Shown one piece after another: positions 36,382 to 44,765 of a stretch of 64,000 bases of DNA (its first letter is position 1; every line of letters starts with the position of its first letter). Below the pieces are notes generated by a model. That model saw only the letters and a program-made list of their open reading frames with translations. It was not told where the DNA came from and made no database searches. The position numbers were made by a program, and so were the translations under genes. The stretch comes from an uncultured Eubacteriales bacterium (GTDB taxonomy: Bacteria; Bacillota; Clostridia; Oscillospirales; Acutalibacteraceae): assembly GCA_910577755.1 (NCBI GenBank), contig CAJTNL010000004.1:1-64000 (forward strand), read 5' to 3'.

Positions 36382-36447
36382 ACTATCATCTTTTAATAAT
36401 ACAGTCCTGTTATAAACAGTCAATTGACCACACGAACAATTTATATA

Positions 36448-36482
36448 AAACAGGGGTACAGTATAAAACTGTACCCCTGTTT
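36448..36482 (+). terminator. Intrinsic terminator of the VanW-family gene
   Basis: AAACAGGGGTACAGT and its exact complement with loop ATAAA, ending in TTT. Confidence 0.85.
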
Positions 36483-36575
36483 TACTCAAATGTGTTGACT
36501 TTTTGTAATAATATTGTACAATTTAATGATAGTATTGTTCTCACCTATATTACTCAAAAAGAAAGGATGAATCCA

Positions 36576-37586
36576 TTGGCAGAGAGAACCAACCAATATC
36601 GACCACCAAAAATTACCGTACTAATGCCGGTTTATAATGTTGGAAAATTTTTGCCAAAGTGCCTGGAAACACTCATGAACCAAACTTTTCGCGATTTCCA
36701 TCTGATTGCAGTCAATGATGGTTCAACCGACAATTGTTTGGAAATATTACGTGATTTTGAATCCAGATACAACAATATCACAATTATTGATCAACCCAAT
36801 GCAGGTATGTCCATGGCTCGCAATGCAGCGCTTGCATTGGCAGACAGTAAATATATTTGCTTTGTAGATAGCGACGACTACCTTGCTCCAACTTTTTTAC
36901 AGGAGCTATATCAAGCCATCACAATACATGACGCCGACATTGCCTGTTGTTATTACTATTATCACTTTGTTGAATCCGACACTTTATATAAATATCCTTT
37001 TCGCACAAGCGGTGTATTTAATAAAGAAGAGGCTTTGAAAAAGCTGCTTAAAGACGTACAAATTCAAAGCCTTGCATGGAACAAAATTTATAAACGTTCC
37101 CTGTTTACCGACAACGCAATTACATTTCCGTCCATGGCTTTTGAAGATATGGCGATTGCCCACAAATTGTTTTCTTTATCAGAAAAAGTGGTAGTCATTA
37201 ACCGCGCCCTTTATTATTATAATCAACAAAACGCTAGTACCTTAGCCACCATCAACGCAAAAAAAATTAATGATTTTATTTTAGCTACGGCTATGGTACG
37301 CGCTTCACTTGATCAAAACGGTGTTTATCACAAATATAAAAAAGCATATCGTGCCTTAACAAGAAAAACAGGCTGGTGCTGTTTATACTTCGCTATGAAA
37401 ATGCACCGTAAAAATAAATCAATGGGCGGTATATGGTCTAATATGAAAAAAATACGAAGCGCCTTGTCCTTTTGCGCCAGTAAGGAATTTGATTTTAAAA
37501 CGTATTATTATGATCTACCAGGTGTATTAAGTCCCCAAGAATTCGATAAAAAACCGAGAACTTCTAAATCAAAAAAAGAAAATTGA
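36576..37586 (+). CDS. Glycosyltransferase family 2
   Basis: A GT-A fold transferase of about 336 residues. The nucleotide-binding start is KITVLMPVYNVGKFLPKCLE, then VNDGSTDNCLEIL, NAGMSMARNAALALADS and the metal-binding DxD segment FVDSDDYLAP. Acceptor-side residues include AWNKIYKRSLF and FEDMAIAHKLF. Two starts are possible: ATG 36567 directly follows GAAAGG, while TTG 36576 is nine bases from it; I prefer the TTG. Such enzymes decorate wall or capsule polymers; the acceptor is unknown. Confidence 0.87.
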   Translation: MAERTNQYRPPKITVLMPVYNVGKFLPKCLETLMNQTFRDFHLIAVNDGSTDNCLEILRDFESRYNNITIIDQPNAGMSMARNAALALADSKYICFVDSDDYLAPTFLQELYQAITIHDADIACCYYYYHFVESDTLYKYPFRTSGVFNKEEALKKLLKDVQIQSLAWNKIYKRSLFTDNAITFPSMAFEDMAIAHKLFSLSEKVVVINRALYYYNQQNASTLATINAKKINDFILATAMVRASLDQNGVYHKYKKAYRALTRKTGWCCLYFAMKMHRKNKSMGGIWSNMKKIRSALSFCASKEFDFKTYYYDLPGVLSPQEFDKKPRTSKSKKEN

Positions 37587-37604
37587 TTATTATAATGGAA
37601 TTAA

Positions 37605-37649
37605 GCCAATGATGCCTTGTACAAAGGTTAAGGTATCGTTGGCCTTTGT
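37605..37649 (+). promoter_or_regulatory. Candidate H-type pseudoknot in the nadE leader
   Basis: A 14-bp stem (37605-37618 with 37630-37643, two G-U pairs, no mismatches) closes an 11-base loop GTACAAAGGTT. The loop segment ACAAAG (37621-37626) is complementary to CTTTGT immediately 3' of the stem (37644-37649), which would make an H-type pseudoknot. The AGGAGG ribosome site of nadE begins six bases later (37655). There is no T run, so it is not a terminator. It may be a translational riboswitch; ligand unknown. Confidence 0.5.
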
Positions 37650-37667
37650 TGAATAGGAGGCTTTTAT

Positions 37668-39590
37668 ATGTATGACGGTTTCTTACGGGTTGCAGCAGCA
37701 ACCCCCTCAATTCAAGTCGCAGACTGTCTGCACAACGCACAGCAAATCATTCAGCTTGCAAAGCAGGCAACAGAAAAACAAATCAGCGCCATCGTATTTC
37801 CGGAGTTATGTCTAACCGGGTACACCTGCGGAGATTTATTTTTTCAGCAAACTTTACTCACAGGGGCATTAAACGGCCTACAAACCATTTTAGCCCAGAT
37901 GCAAGACGATGATATTCTCTGTATTGTAGGACTTCCTCTGCTTATTGAATCTAATTTATATAACTGCGCCGCTGTTTGTTATCGTGGTTCTATACTAGGC
38001 GTTATCCCCAAAACTAATTTAGTAGATGAAGGCGGTTTAAATGAAAGCCGCTATTTTACTGCTACTCCCCAAAAATTTGAAATTACTTTATATAATCAAA
38101 CCGTCCCATTCGGTACACAACTGTTATTTACCTGTGATACAATGAAATATTTTCAATTTGGCGTTGAAATATGCAAAGACGTCTGGGTTTCCGACCCACC
38201 TTCTAATCAGCTTGCCAAGGAAGGCGCTGTGGTAATTTTTAATCTATCTGCCAGTACAGAGGCAGTTGGCAAAAGCGCCTACCGAAAAACATTAGTTTCC
38301 ACACAATCCTCTAAATTAAAATGTGCTTATGTATATGCCGACGCCGGAGAAGGAGAATCTACCGCCGACTATGTATATGCAGGTCATGATTTGATTGCGG
38401 AAAATGGTACGCTTCTTGCAGAAAAACCATTGTATCAAACAGGTTTTATCTATGCCGATATTGATTTAGAATCTTTACTGCTAGAGCGCCATCGCACCTC
38501 ATGCTGGCACCATATATTGCAGCCAAAAAGCCGGTATATTCGATTTTCTTTGCCAATTGTTCCGTTACAGCTAGAACGAACGATACCTGAAAACCCATTT
38601 TTACCCTCGAGCTTATCTGATTTACCAAACCACTGTGAATCCATCTTGCATATTCAGGCAAACGGACTCAAAACACGATTAAAGCATATAAGCTGTACAC
38701 AGGTGGTTTTGGGACTTTCCGGCGGACTGGATTCTACACTGGCATTGTTAGCTACCGTGCGTGCCTTTCAATTACTAAAATTGGATTTAAACGGCATTAC
38801 AGCTATTTCCATGCCGTGCTTTGGTACAACCGACCGAACAAAAAACAATGCGCAGTCCTTAGCGCTTGCTCTGGGCTGTACTTTTCGGGAAATTGATATA
38901 TCAGCCTCTGTCTCCCAACATTTTCGTGACATAGGGCAAAATAAAAAGCAATACGATACCACTTTTGAAAATGCACAGGCACGAGAGCGTACACAAGTGC
39001 TTATGGACATTGCCAATCAGGTAGGCGGTATCGTTATTGGAACAGGCGATTTATCAGAATCTGCCCTTGGCTGGGCAACATATAACGGCGACCATATGTC
39101 TATGTACAGCATTAATTGCGGTATTCCCAAAACTATGGTGCGTTACTTAGTTGCCCATTGTATCAACACAAGCAGCACCCCTTTGAATCAAATTTTAATG
39201 GATATTCTACAAACTCCTGTCAGTCCAGAATTATTACCACCCGAAAATGGAGAAATTTCACAGCAAACAGAGGATATTATAGGCCCTTATACTCTACATG
39301 ATTTCTTTTTGTACTATACCCTACGCCATGGATTCATGCCCCACAAAATTTTTCGACTAGCATACCATGCTTTCCAAAAACAATACAATAAGGTTACCAT
39401 TAAGTATTGGATGACCGTTTTCTATCGCCGCTTTTTTGCACAGCAATTTAAACGTTCCTGTGCACCGGACGGACCTGCTGTCAGCCGTATATCCTTGTCG
39501 TCCCGCGGTGGATGGCGTATACCAAGCGATGTGAGCGCCGCTGTTTGGATGCAGGATATTGAAACGATTTCTACAGCAGATAAAACATAA
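37668..39590 (+). CDS. nadE: Glutamine-dependent NAD+ synthetase
   Basis: A 640-residue fusion that makes NAD+ from deamido-NAD, ATP and glutamine. The N-terminal nitrilase-like glutaminase has the triad E46 (VFPELCLTGY), K115 (IPKTNLVD) and C169 (GVEICKDVW). The C-terminal synthetase has the PP-loop LGLSGGLDSTLAL (351-356), GTGDLSESALGWATYNGDH and ISLSSRGGWRIPSD. This is the bacterial type that does not need free ammonia. AGGAGG precedes the ATG, with a possible pseudoknot just upstream. A bidirectional terminator follows. Confidence 0.97.
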   Translation: MYDGFLRVAAATPSIQVADCLHNAQQIIQLAKQATEKQISAIVFPELCLTGYTCGDLFFQQTLLTGALNGLQTILAQMQDDDILCIVGLPLLIESNLYNCAAVCYRGSILGVIPKTNLVDEGGLNESRYFTATPQKFEITLYNQTVPFGTQLLFTCDTMKYFQFGVEICKDVWVSDPPSNQLAKEGAVVIFNLSASTEAVGKSAYRKTLVSTQSSKLKCAYVYADAGEGESTADYVYAGHDLIAENGTLLAEKPLYQTGFIYADIDLESLLLERHRTSCWHHILQPKSRYIRFSLPIVPLQLERTIPENPFLPSSLSDLPNHCESILHIQANGLKTRLKHISCTQVVLGLSGGLDSTLALLATVRAFQLLKLDLNGITAISMPCFGTTDRTKNNAQSLALALGCTFREIDISASVSQHFRDIGQNKKQYDTTFENAQARERTQVLMDIANQVGGIVIGTGDLSESALGWATYNGDHMSMYSINCGIPKTMVRYLVAHCINTSSTPLNQILMDILQTPVSPELLPPENGEISQQTEDIIGPYTLHDFFLYYTLRHGFMPHKIFRLAYHAFQKQYNKVTIKYWMTVFYRRFFAQQFKRSCAPDGPAVSRISLSSRGGWRIPSDVSAAVWMQDIETISTADKT

Positions 39591-39644
39591 ATAAAAGCTA
39601 CAGAGATGGAACTGCCAAAGCAATTCTTTATCTGTAGCTTTTAT
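39591..39644. terminator. Bidirectional terminator between nadE and gltA
   Basis: ATAAAAGCTACAGA at 39591-39604 pairs exactly with TCTGTAGCTTTTAT at 39631-39644; a long loop separates them. The two convergent genes end on either side. Confidence 0.75.
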
Positions 39645-39646
39645 AT

Positions 39647-41011
39647 TTATATCCTTTCCTTTAAAGGCTTATACGGTTGATGTTCCGCAATATTTTGGTA
39701 AGCCGGCCGCATAATCTTGCTGTCATTAAGCAGTTCCTCAATTCGGTGGGCGCTCCATCCGGCAATACGGGCAATCGCAAACAATGGTGTATATAGCTCT
39801 GCTGGCAAATCCAGCATACTGTATATAAACCCACTGTAAAAATCAACATTTGCACTAACACCCTTATAAATTCTGCGCTCCTCAGCAATTACCTTAGGTG
39901 CAATCCGTTCTACCAAACTATATAAAGCATACTCCTCCTGGCGTCCTTTTTCCTCAGACAAACCTTTTACAAACTGACCCATCAGCTTTGCTCTTGGGTC
40001 TGAAAGAGAGTATACCGCATGGCCCATACCATAAATCAGGCCGGTTTTATCAAAGCCTTCCCTTCTCAGCAGCGAGACAAGGTAACGCTTAACCTCTTCT
40101 TCATCTGTCCAGTTATTTACTGTTTTTTTCATATCATCAAACATCTGCGTCACTTTAATATTGGCCCCGCCATGCTTTGGTCCTTTTAAAGAACCCAACG
40201 CCGCTGCAATGACAGAATATGTATCTGTACCTGAAGAAGAAACTACATGAGTCGTAAAAGAGGAGTTATTGCCGCCACCATGCTCTGCATGCAGTACCAG
40301 CGCCAAATCTAACACCCGTGCTTCCATTTGAGTATATTGACTGTCTGAGCGTAATAAATGCAGAATGTTTTCTGCTGTAGAAAGCTGAGGCTGCGGAGAA
40401 TGGATAATTAAGCTTTGATCGTCATGATAGTGACGAAAACTATGATAGCCATATACCGCTAACACAGGAAATAACGCAATAAGCTGCATACATTGTGCTA
40501 ACACATTTGCAATTGAGGTATCATTTGGTAAATCGTCGTAAGCATATAAAGTTAAAACGCTGCGTGCCAAAGTATTCATCATATCCGGACTAGGCGCTTT
40601 CATAATAATGTCACGTACAAAAGTAGTAGGCAAAGTTCTATAACGTGATAGTAAATCTCGGAAATCATTTAATTGTGTTTGATTTGGCAGACTGCCGAAC
40701 AGCAGTAAATAAACGGTTTCCTCAAAGCCGAAACGACCGTCGTTCATAAAGCCTGCAACTAACTCCTCCACATTAATACCCCGGTAATATAGCCTACCCT
40801 CACATGGTATTGATTCACCGTTTATAATATCATTTGCATGCACCTCTGAAATTTCGGTAAGACCAGCCACAACCCCTTTTCCGTTAATGTCACGCAACCC
40901 GCGTTTTACTTCGTATTTTGTGTAAAGGGCAGGATCTACACCGCATTTCTCTGTACAAAGCTTGGCTAATGCAATTATTTCCGGTGTAATTTCTGAATAT
41001 TGATAATCCAT
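39647..41011 (-). CDS. gltA: Citrate synthase
   Basis: A 454-residue citrate synthase condensing oxaloacetate with acetyl-CoA. Key blocks: VLHAEHGGGNNSSFTTHVVS (catalytic His), GSLKGPKHGGANIKV (second His), GMGHAVYSLSDPRAKLMG (third His region), and NVDFYSGFIYSML with the catalytic Asp. The length is somewhat above the usual 380-430 because of an N-terminal extension seen in clostridial homologues. Its own sigmaA promoter is at 41114-41142. No aconitase or isocitrate dehydrogenase is adjacent. Confidence 0.96.
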   Translation of the reverse strand: MDYQYSEITPEIIALAKLCTEKCGVDPALYTKYEVKRGLRDINGKGVVAGLTEISEVHANDIINGESIPCEGRLYYRGINVEELVAGFMNDGRFGFEETVYLLLFGSLPNQTQLNDFRDLLSRYRTLPTTFVRDIIMKAPSPDMMNTLARSVLTLYAYDDLPNDTSIANVLAQCMQLIALFPVLAVYGYHSFRHYHDDQSLIIHSPQPQLSTAENILHLLRSDSQYTQMEARVLDLALVLHAEHGGGNNSSFTTHVVSSSGTDTYSVIAAALGSLKGPKHGGANIKVTQMFDDMKKTVNNWTDEEEVKRYLVSLLRREGFDKTGLIYGMGHAVYSLSDPRAKLMGQFVKGLSEEKGRQEEYALYSLVERIAPKVIAEERRIYKGVSANVDFYSGFIYSMLDLPAELYTPLFAIARIAGWSAHRIEELLNDSKIMRPAYQNIAEHQPYKPLKERI

Positions 41012-41113
41012 ATATACTAACCCTCTTTCTATATTAAAATTGCACTTTCAACGCAAGTTCCGCTCTTGTCACAATCTATTTTATGTGGGTTTACCGCAGT
41101 TTATATAGTTTTA

Positions 41114-41142
41114 ATTATAGCATAAAACGAAAGTTATCACAA
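41114..41142 (-). promoter_or_regulatory. SigmaA-type promoter of gltA
   Basis: On minus: TTGTGA, 17-base spacer, TATAAT, about 100 bases before the start. Confidence 0.7.
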
Positions 41143-41227
41143 GCTACAACATTGTTAACTATTTCTAAAAAAAAGTACTGTATATTTTATTACATGGATA
41201 TATTTCCTAATCTTATAAATTATGATA

Positions 41228-41257
41228 AAAATGCTTCCATTCATACAAAAGCATTTT
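41228..41257 (-). terminator. Intrinsic terminator of mtnN
   Basis: AAAATGCTT/AAGCATTTT stem with a T run on the minus strand, 16 bases after the mtnN stop. Confidence 0.75.
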
Positions 41258-41272
41258 ATCCGTTAGACTTGA

Positions 41273-41974
41273 TCACACTGACTTAGTTAATACAGGAAGC
41301 ACCTGGCACAACAATTGTGTAGACTTCTCTGCCGATGTAGCTGCAAACTGGTCAAACGACACATGAGCCATCTCATCCGCATTATCTGAAATAGCACGAA
41401 CCGCCACAAAATCAATTTGATTAATATAACAAACGTGTGCAATGCTTGCGCCCTCCATTTCACAAGCAATAGCCTGAAAACTGCCCGCAATTTCTTTTAG
41501 TTTCTCCGAACGTCCAATAAATTGATCACCAGTTGCAATTACACCAATATGAACTGCTCCGCTATAGGTGTATTTGGCTTTCTCTGCCACAAGATGAACA
41601 AGTTTTTCAGATGCAGGAATGGTGATAATATTAATACCCGATATAAATCCTATGGGGTCTCCCAGAGCCGATGTATCCATATCATGCTGCACTAAACCAT
41701 TGGAAATAACGACGTCTCCTACACAAACATCTTTTCCGATACCACCAGCAACTCCGGTATTAATGATCGCTTTCGGTGCATATTTCATGGCCATAATTTG
41801 CGCACAAATTGCCGCATTCACTTTTCCTACACCACTGCGTGCTACTACACATGGCGCTCCTTCTATATTTCCCTTATAAAAAGTAATTTGACTCACCGTT
41901 TCTATTTCCACTTGCTCCATACATGCCTTAAGCCCATTTACCTCCATCTCCATAGCGCCGATAATCCCTATCAT
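41273..41974 (-). CDS. mtnN: 5'-methylthioadenosine/S-adenosylhomocysteine nucleosidase
   Basis: A 233-residue MTAN enzyme that hydrolyses MTA and SAH to adenine, recycling AdoMet by-products. It begins IGIIGAMEMEVNGLKACMEQ (catalytic Glu), has NTGVAGGIGKDVCVGDVVIS, ATGDQFIG, CEMEGASIAHVCY and the catalytic Asp in VRAISDNADEMAHVSFDQF. GGGAGG precedes the ATG. It has a separate terminator, so it is probably monocistronic. Confidence 0.97.
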   Translation of the reverse strand: MIGIIGAMEMEVNGLKACMEQVEIETVSQITFYKGNIEGAPCVVARSGVGKVNAAICAQIMAMKYAPKAIINTGVAGGIGKDVCVGDVVISNGLVQHDMDTSALGDPIGFISGINIITIPASEKLVHLVAEKAKYTYSGAVHIGVIATGDQFIGRSEKLKEIAGSFQAIACEMEGASIAHVCYINQIDFVAVRAISDNADEMAHVSFDQFAATSAEKSTQLLCQVLPVLTKSV

Positions 41975-42083
41975 AGCAAACCTCCCTAATTTCTATCTTC
42001 TCGGTTCAATTTTACCATATTTTTCTTGTCATTACAATGATTCCTCTCTCTGCAATCTTATTTATACAGTTTCATTGCAGAGC

Positions 42084-42671
42084 CTAATAATAACGTACCA
42101 CCGAAATAACTTTACCCAATATTGTAACTTCCGTTGCAAAAATTGGATCAAAGGCATCATTCTCCGGCTGTAACCGTATACAATCTTTTTCTCTATACAA
42201 CCGTTTAACAGTAGCTTCATCCTCTAACAAAGCTACTACAATTTCTCCATTCTCCGCCGTAGGCGTCCGTTCCACCACAACATAATCCCCATCTAAAATA
42301 CCTGCATTTTTCATGCTTTCACCCTGCACTTCCAATGCAAACAATTCACATACTTTGTGCTGCTGGGTTGTAACAGGCAAATACCCTTGTATTTCTTCAA
42401 TCGCCAAAATCGGCAGTCCTGCTGTTACTTTACCGATAATTGGTACCTGCGCTGTCTGTTCATAACTCTCAATCCGAATCGCTCTATTAAGTCCCGCATC
42501 TCGTGTAATATACCCTGCATGCTCCAATGCCTTTAAATGAGCATGCACCGTAGACGTAGATTTTAAGCCTGTAGCAGCACATATTTCCCGTACGGACGGC
42601 GGAAATCCGTATTGAGAACGGTCTTTTAAAAAATTATATATTTTTTGCTGGCTTTTCGTTAGCGGCTTCAT
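42084..42671 (-). CDS. lexA: LexA repressor
   Basis: A 195-residue SOS repressor. The winged-helix domain (1-65) has PPSVREICAATGLKSTSTVH with the recognition helix. The self-cleavage site is A84-G85 in GKVTAGLPIL. The catalytic pair is S119 (VQGESMKNAG) and K156 (DEATVKRLY). RecA-stimulated cleavage relieves repression of DNA repair genes. AGGAGGGG precedes the ATG. A palindrome over the -35 box of its promoter suggests autoregulation. Confidence 0.97.
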   Translation of the reverse strand: MKPLTKSQQKIYNFLKDRSQYGFPPSVREICAATGLKSTSTVHAHLKALEHAGYITRDAGLNRAIRIESYEQTAQVPIIGKVTAGLPILAIEEIQGYLPVTTQQHKVCELFALEVQGESMKNAGILDGDYVVVERTPTAENGEIVVALLEDEATVKRLYREKDCIRLQPENDAFDPIFATEVTILGKVISVVRYY

Positions 42672-42702
42672 TTAGCAACCCCTCCTGATAGAGAATAATA
42701 TT

Positions 42703-42742
42703 ATCATAGCATACGGCATAGAAAAATACAAACAAATGTTTG
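42703..42742 (-). promoter_or_regulatory. lexA promoter with candidate LexA operator over the -35 box
   Basis: On minus: TTGTAT, 17-base spacer, TATGAT with an extended TGC. The -35 overlaps the palindrome CAAAC-ATTT-GTTTG (42729-42742), which resembles the Firmicutes SOS box CGAAC-N4-GTTCG with the two CG steps changed to CA/TG. Position is right for self-repression. Confidence 0.6.
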
Positions 42743-42888
42743 ATATAAAGTAAAAACTGTGCATAGAGTCTACAAACAAAATCAGATGACGCCAATCTAA
42801 AGGTTAGACTTATACTGTTTCAAAAGTTTACAAATCCATGCAAATCTATTCATAACTTTGTCATAATCATCACTTATAATTTGAATTG

Positions 42889-42923
42889 TAATTAAAAGAT
42901 AGACCGCAACTATCTTTTAATTA
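42889..42923. repeat. Perfect 14-bp inverted repeat
   Basis: TAATTAAAAGATAG and complement around ACCGCAA, between lexA and the terminator at 42956. Role unknown; possibly an operator or leftover terminator. Confidence 0.6.
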
Positions 42924-42955
42924 TCTCCCATTCTTCTCAATCAAATATTTAAGCT

Positions 42956-42996
42956 AACAGAAAAACACCCAAAATAATTTTGGGTGTTTTTCTGTT
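42956..42996. terminator. Intrinsic terminator of the small membrane protein gene
   Basis: 20-bp perfect arms (AACAGAAAAACACCCAAAAT and complement), T-rich on the minus strand side, 38 bases after the stop at 43035. Confidence 0.85.
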
Positions 42997-43034
42997 TTAC
43001 CGATTCTCTATAAATAATTGGGAACAAATAAAAC

Positions 43035-43292
43035 TTATACTTCGCTTTCGCTATCTTCATCTTTGTTAATTTCTTGTGCTTTGGCAAAGTCTTCTTCCAA
43101 CTCCTCTCCTACAGACGAATCAATGCTTTCAATCTCTTCGCACTCTTGTTGATATTCATTACGATAATGGAAGTTATCCCGATACACTTGGTCAGCCATA
43201 TTATCTTTTGGGCTTTTGAAAACAGCTTTTGCTGAAACAACTGCTGCACACAAAAAAATCATTATGATTAAAACTACAATCCACATCATCAT
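43035..43292 (-). CDS. Small single-pass membrane protein, unknown
   Basis: An 85-residue protein: a hydrophobic N-terminal helix (WIVVLIIMIFLCAAVVSA) then a strongly acidic cytoplasmic or external tail rich in E and D (ECEEIESIDSSVGEELEEDF). AGGAGG lies seven bases before the ATG, so it is expressed. No family recognised. It is transcribed alone, with its own terminator. Confidence 0.7.
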   Translation of the reverse strand: MMMWIVVLIIMIFLCAAVVSAKAVFKSPKDNMADQVYRDNFHYRNEYQQECEEIESIDSSVGEELEEDFAKAQEINKDEDSESEV

Positions 43293-43739
43293 ACGCTATC
43301 CTCCTATGTTCATTTTACTAATAGCATTTCCAAAATGATTATTTGCAAAACACTTTATATTGAAAAGCATTACAAATATTTATAAAACTTCACAATAAAT
43401 ACTCCAAACAACAATGCATAATTCTAAACCACCAAAAATATACAATGAGCTTACAGGTTTATCAATAGTAAATTTTTTGTTGTATTAAAATTATATTTTT
43501 ATTTATTAAGTAAACTGTTGATTTTAGCTACAATATGATATTGTATATTGCCACAGCTATATACAGATGTTTGTTTGCTTCATATTATAAAGTTTCAACT
43601 TACTTATTTGTATCTTAACTAACAATCACGTGTTTATCGATTTATACCATTAATTTACAAAAATTTATTAAATTTATTGTATAATCTACATATTAATGGT
43701 ATCATAGAAATAATCAAAAAAAGGAAGGAGGGAGCTAAA
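43293..43739. other. Promoter region of the first GG-leader peptide gene
   Basis: No gene. It contains an 11-bp inverted repeat (43644-43654 and 43692-43702, ATACCATTAAT) whose arms bracket TATAAT at 43680-43685, with a poor -35 (TTTACA 20 bases upstream). This arrangement suggests an activator- or repressor-controlled promoter. Confidence 0.5.
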
Positions 43740-43871
43740 ATGAAAAAGTTCAACCGTATGTCTGAAACGGCAATGTCTAAAACAAACGGCGGTATTATTC
43801 CAGTACTAGTAACAATAGGTCTTGCTGCTGGCGCTATAACTGCTGGCGGTGTTGTTCAAGCTACAAAATAA
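43740..43871 (+). CDS. GG-leader bacteriocin-like peptide 1 (43 residues)
   Basis: The product begins MKKFNRMSETAMSKTNGG, a leader ending in double glycine, followed by a 25-residue core that is hydrophobic and rich in Gly and Ala (IIPVLVTIGLAAGAITAGGV, then VQATK). The leader closely resembles those of two other peptides at 44277 and 55489. The class II bacteriocin pattern calls for a peptidase-containing ABC transporter, which is not in this window. The core resembles a single membrane helix with GxxxG-like spacing. GGAAGGAGGGAG precedes ATG 43740. A 33-bp near-perfect hairpin follows. Alternatives are a pheromone or a short toxin peptide. Confidence 0.75.
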   Translation: MKKFNRMSETAMSKTNGGIIPVLVTIGLAAGAITAGGVVQATK

Positions 43872-43937
43872 GTAATTAAAAAAAGCAGAAAATTTATTTG
43901 TGTCTGAATACAATGTGTAAAATGGCGTTAACAACAA

Positions 43938-44003
43938 ATAATAAGTGATTGAAACATAAAAGGATTCTGATCAGAATCCTTTTTTGTTTCAATCACTTAT
44001 TAT
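43938..44003. terminator. Very long palindromic terminator after peptide 1
   Basis: 33-bp arms (43938-43970, 43971-44003) with one mismatch and no loop gap (centre TTCTGATCAGAA). Far longer than the usual 8-12-bp stem. Confidence 0.85.
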
Positions 44004-44276
44004 ATTTTACTAACCTATATAATTACAATATTTTTAAAAATTAAAATACAAGTATGGTATAGAAAATGAATATTTTTGAACAAGTTCTTTAAAACATTTT
44101 CAATTTTAACCTTACTTTTTAGTAATATAGTTGCGATAATTCTCTTAATGTCACGTATTCTACTCCATATTTTATACACTTTTGCAATTATTTTGTATTT
44201 TTTTGTAATATATATTGATTTTTACCTTAAATGGTTTTAAAATGAAATTATCATAATGAAGAAAGGAGAAATTAAA
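44004..44276. other. Promoter region of GG-leader peptide 2
   Basis: No gene seen; AT-rich with the GAAAGGAG ribosome site of the next peptide at its end. Confidence 0.5.
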
Positions 44277-44411
44277 ATGAAAAAATTTAATCAAATGACA
44301 GAAATCCACATGGGCAAAGTTAACGGTGGAGTAGTCGGCGCCTTAATATTTGGGGTAACATCTTTTATTGCTGCTGGAACAGGATTAGCTTTTGCCGGTG
44401 GATCTAAGTAA
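44277..44411 (+). CDS. GG-leader bacteriocin-like peptide 2 (44 residues)
   Basis: The product begins MKKFNQMTEIHMGKVNGG, followed by a hydrophobic Gly/Ala-rich core (VVGALIFGVTSFIAAGTGLA, then FAGGSK). Leader length and shape match peptide 1 (43740) and peptide 3 (55489), and all three carry a membrane-helix-like core ending in Lys. It has its own GAAAGGAG ribosome site and its own terminator, so it is not co-transcribed with peptide 1 although only 400 bases apart. Export and activity are inferred from the double-glycine leader only. Confidence 0.75.
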   Translation: MKKFNQMTEIHMGKVNGGVVGALIFGVTSFIAAGTGLAFAGGSK

Positions 44412-44467
44412 ATGAATACAAATAAAAACCCTAGGCAATGCCTAGGGGTTTTTATTTGTATTCATTT
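44410..44467. terminator. Very long palindromic terminator overlapping the stop of peptide 2
   Basis: 28-base left arm (44410-44437) pairs with 44439-44467 with a single bulged G; core CTAGGCA/TGCCTAG. The left arm includes the last two bases of the TAA stop codon. Confidence 0.85.
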
Positions 44468-44688
44468 ATTTTCAAACGCATTCAATTTGATAAATCCTAT
44501 ACACCCATGCATTTAAGTAGCAACACATGAAAAACAAAAAAAAATTAATAAATATTTTGCAAAATTTAAATGATTTCGTGTTGCATTTTTATGGGTTTTT
44601 TGGCTGTTTTCTAGGATTTTTGAACCAAATATAATACGAAGAAAACTGCGCAACCAAACCGTTTGACCTAGTTACGCAGTTTTTACAT

Positions 44689-44765
44689 TGGTCCACCCGG
44701 AGGGATTCGAACCCCCGACCTCCAGAATCGGAATCTGTTGCGATATCCAGCTTCGCTACGGATGG
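44689..44765 (-). tRNA. tRNA-Arg (anticodon CCG)
   Basis: The minus strand folds as a cloverleaf: acceptor CCATCCG with CGGGTGG, D stem GCGA/TCGC, anticodon loop TTCCGAT (CCG, reads CGG), T arm GGGGG-TTCGAAT-CCCTC, CCA encoded. No variable-arm extension. Confidence 0.95.

Noticed and set aside
36031..36389. Antisense and shifted frames rich in Cys/Trp or Gly/Val over the VanW tail
   Set aside because: Artefacts of the 12-base repeat read in other frames.
37605..37643. Terminator of the GT2 gene
   Set aside because: The stem is strong but is not followed by a T run, and its loop pairs with the bases after it; a leader structure for nadE fits better.
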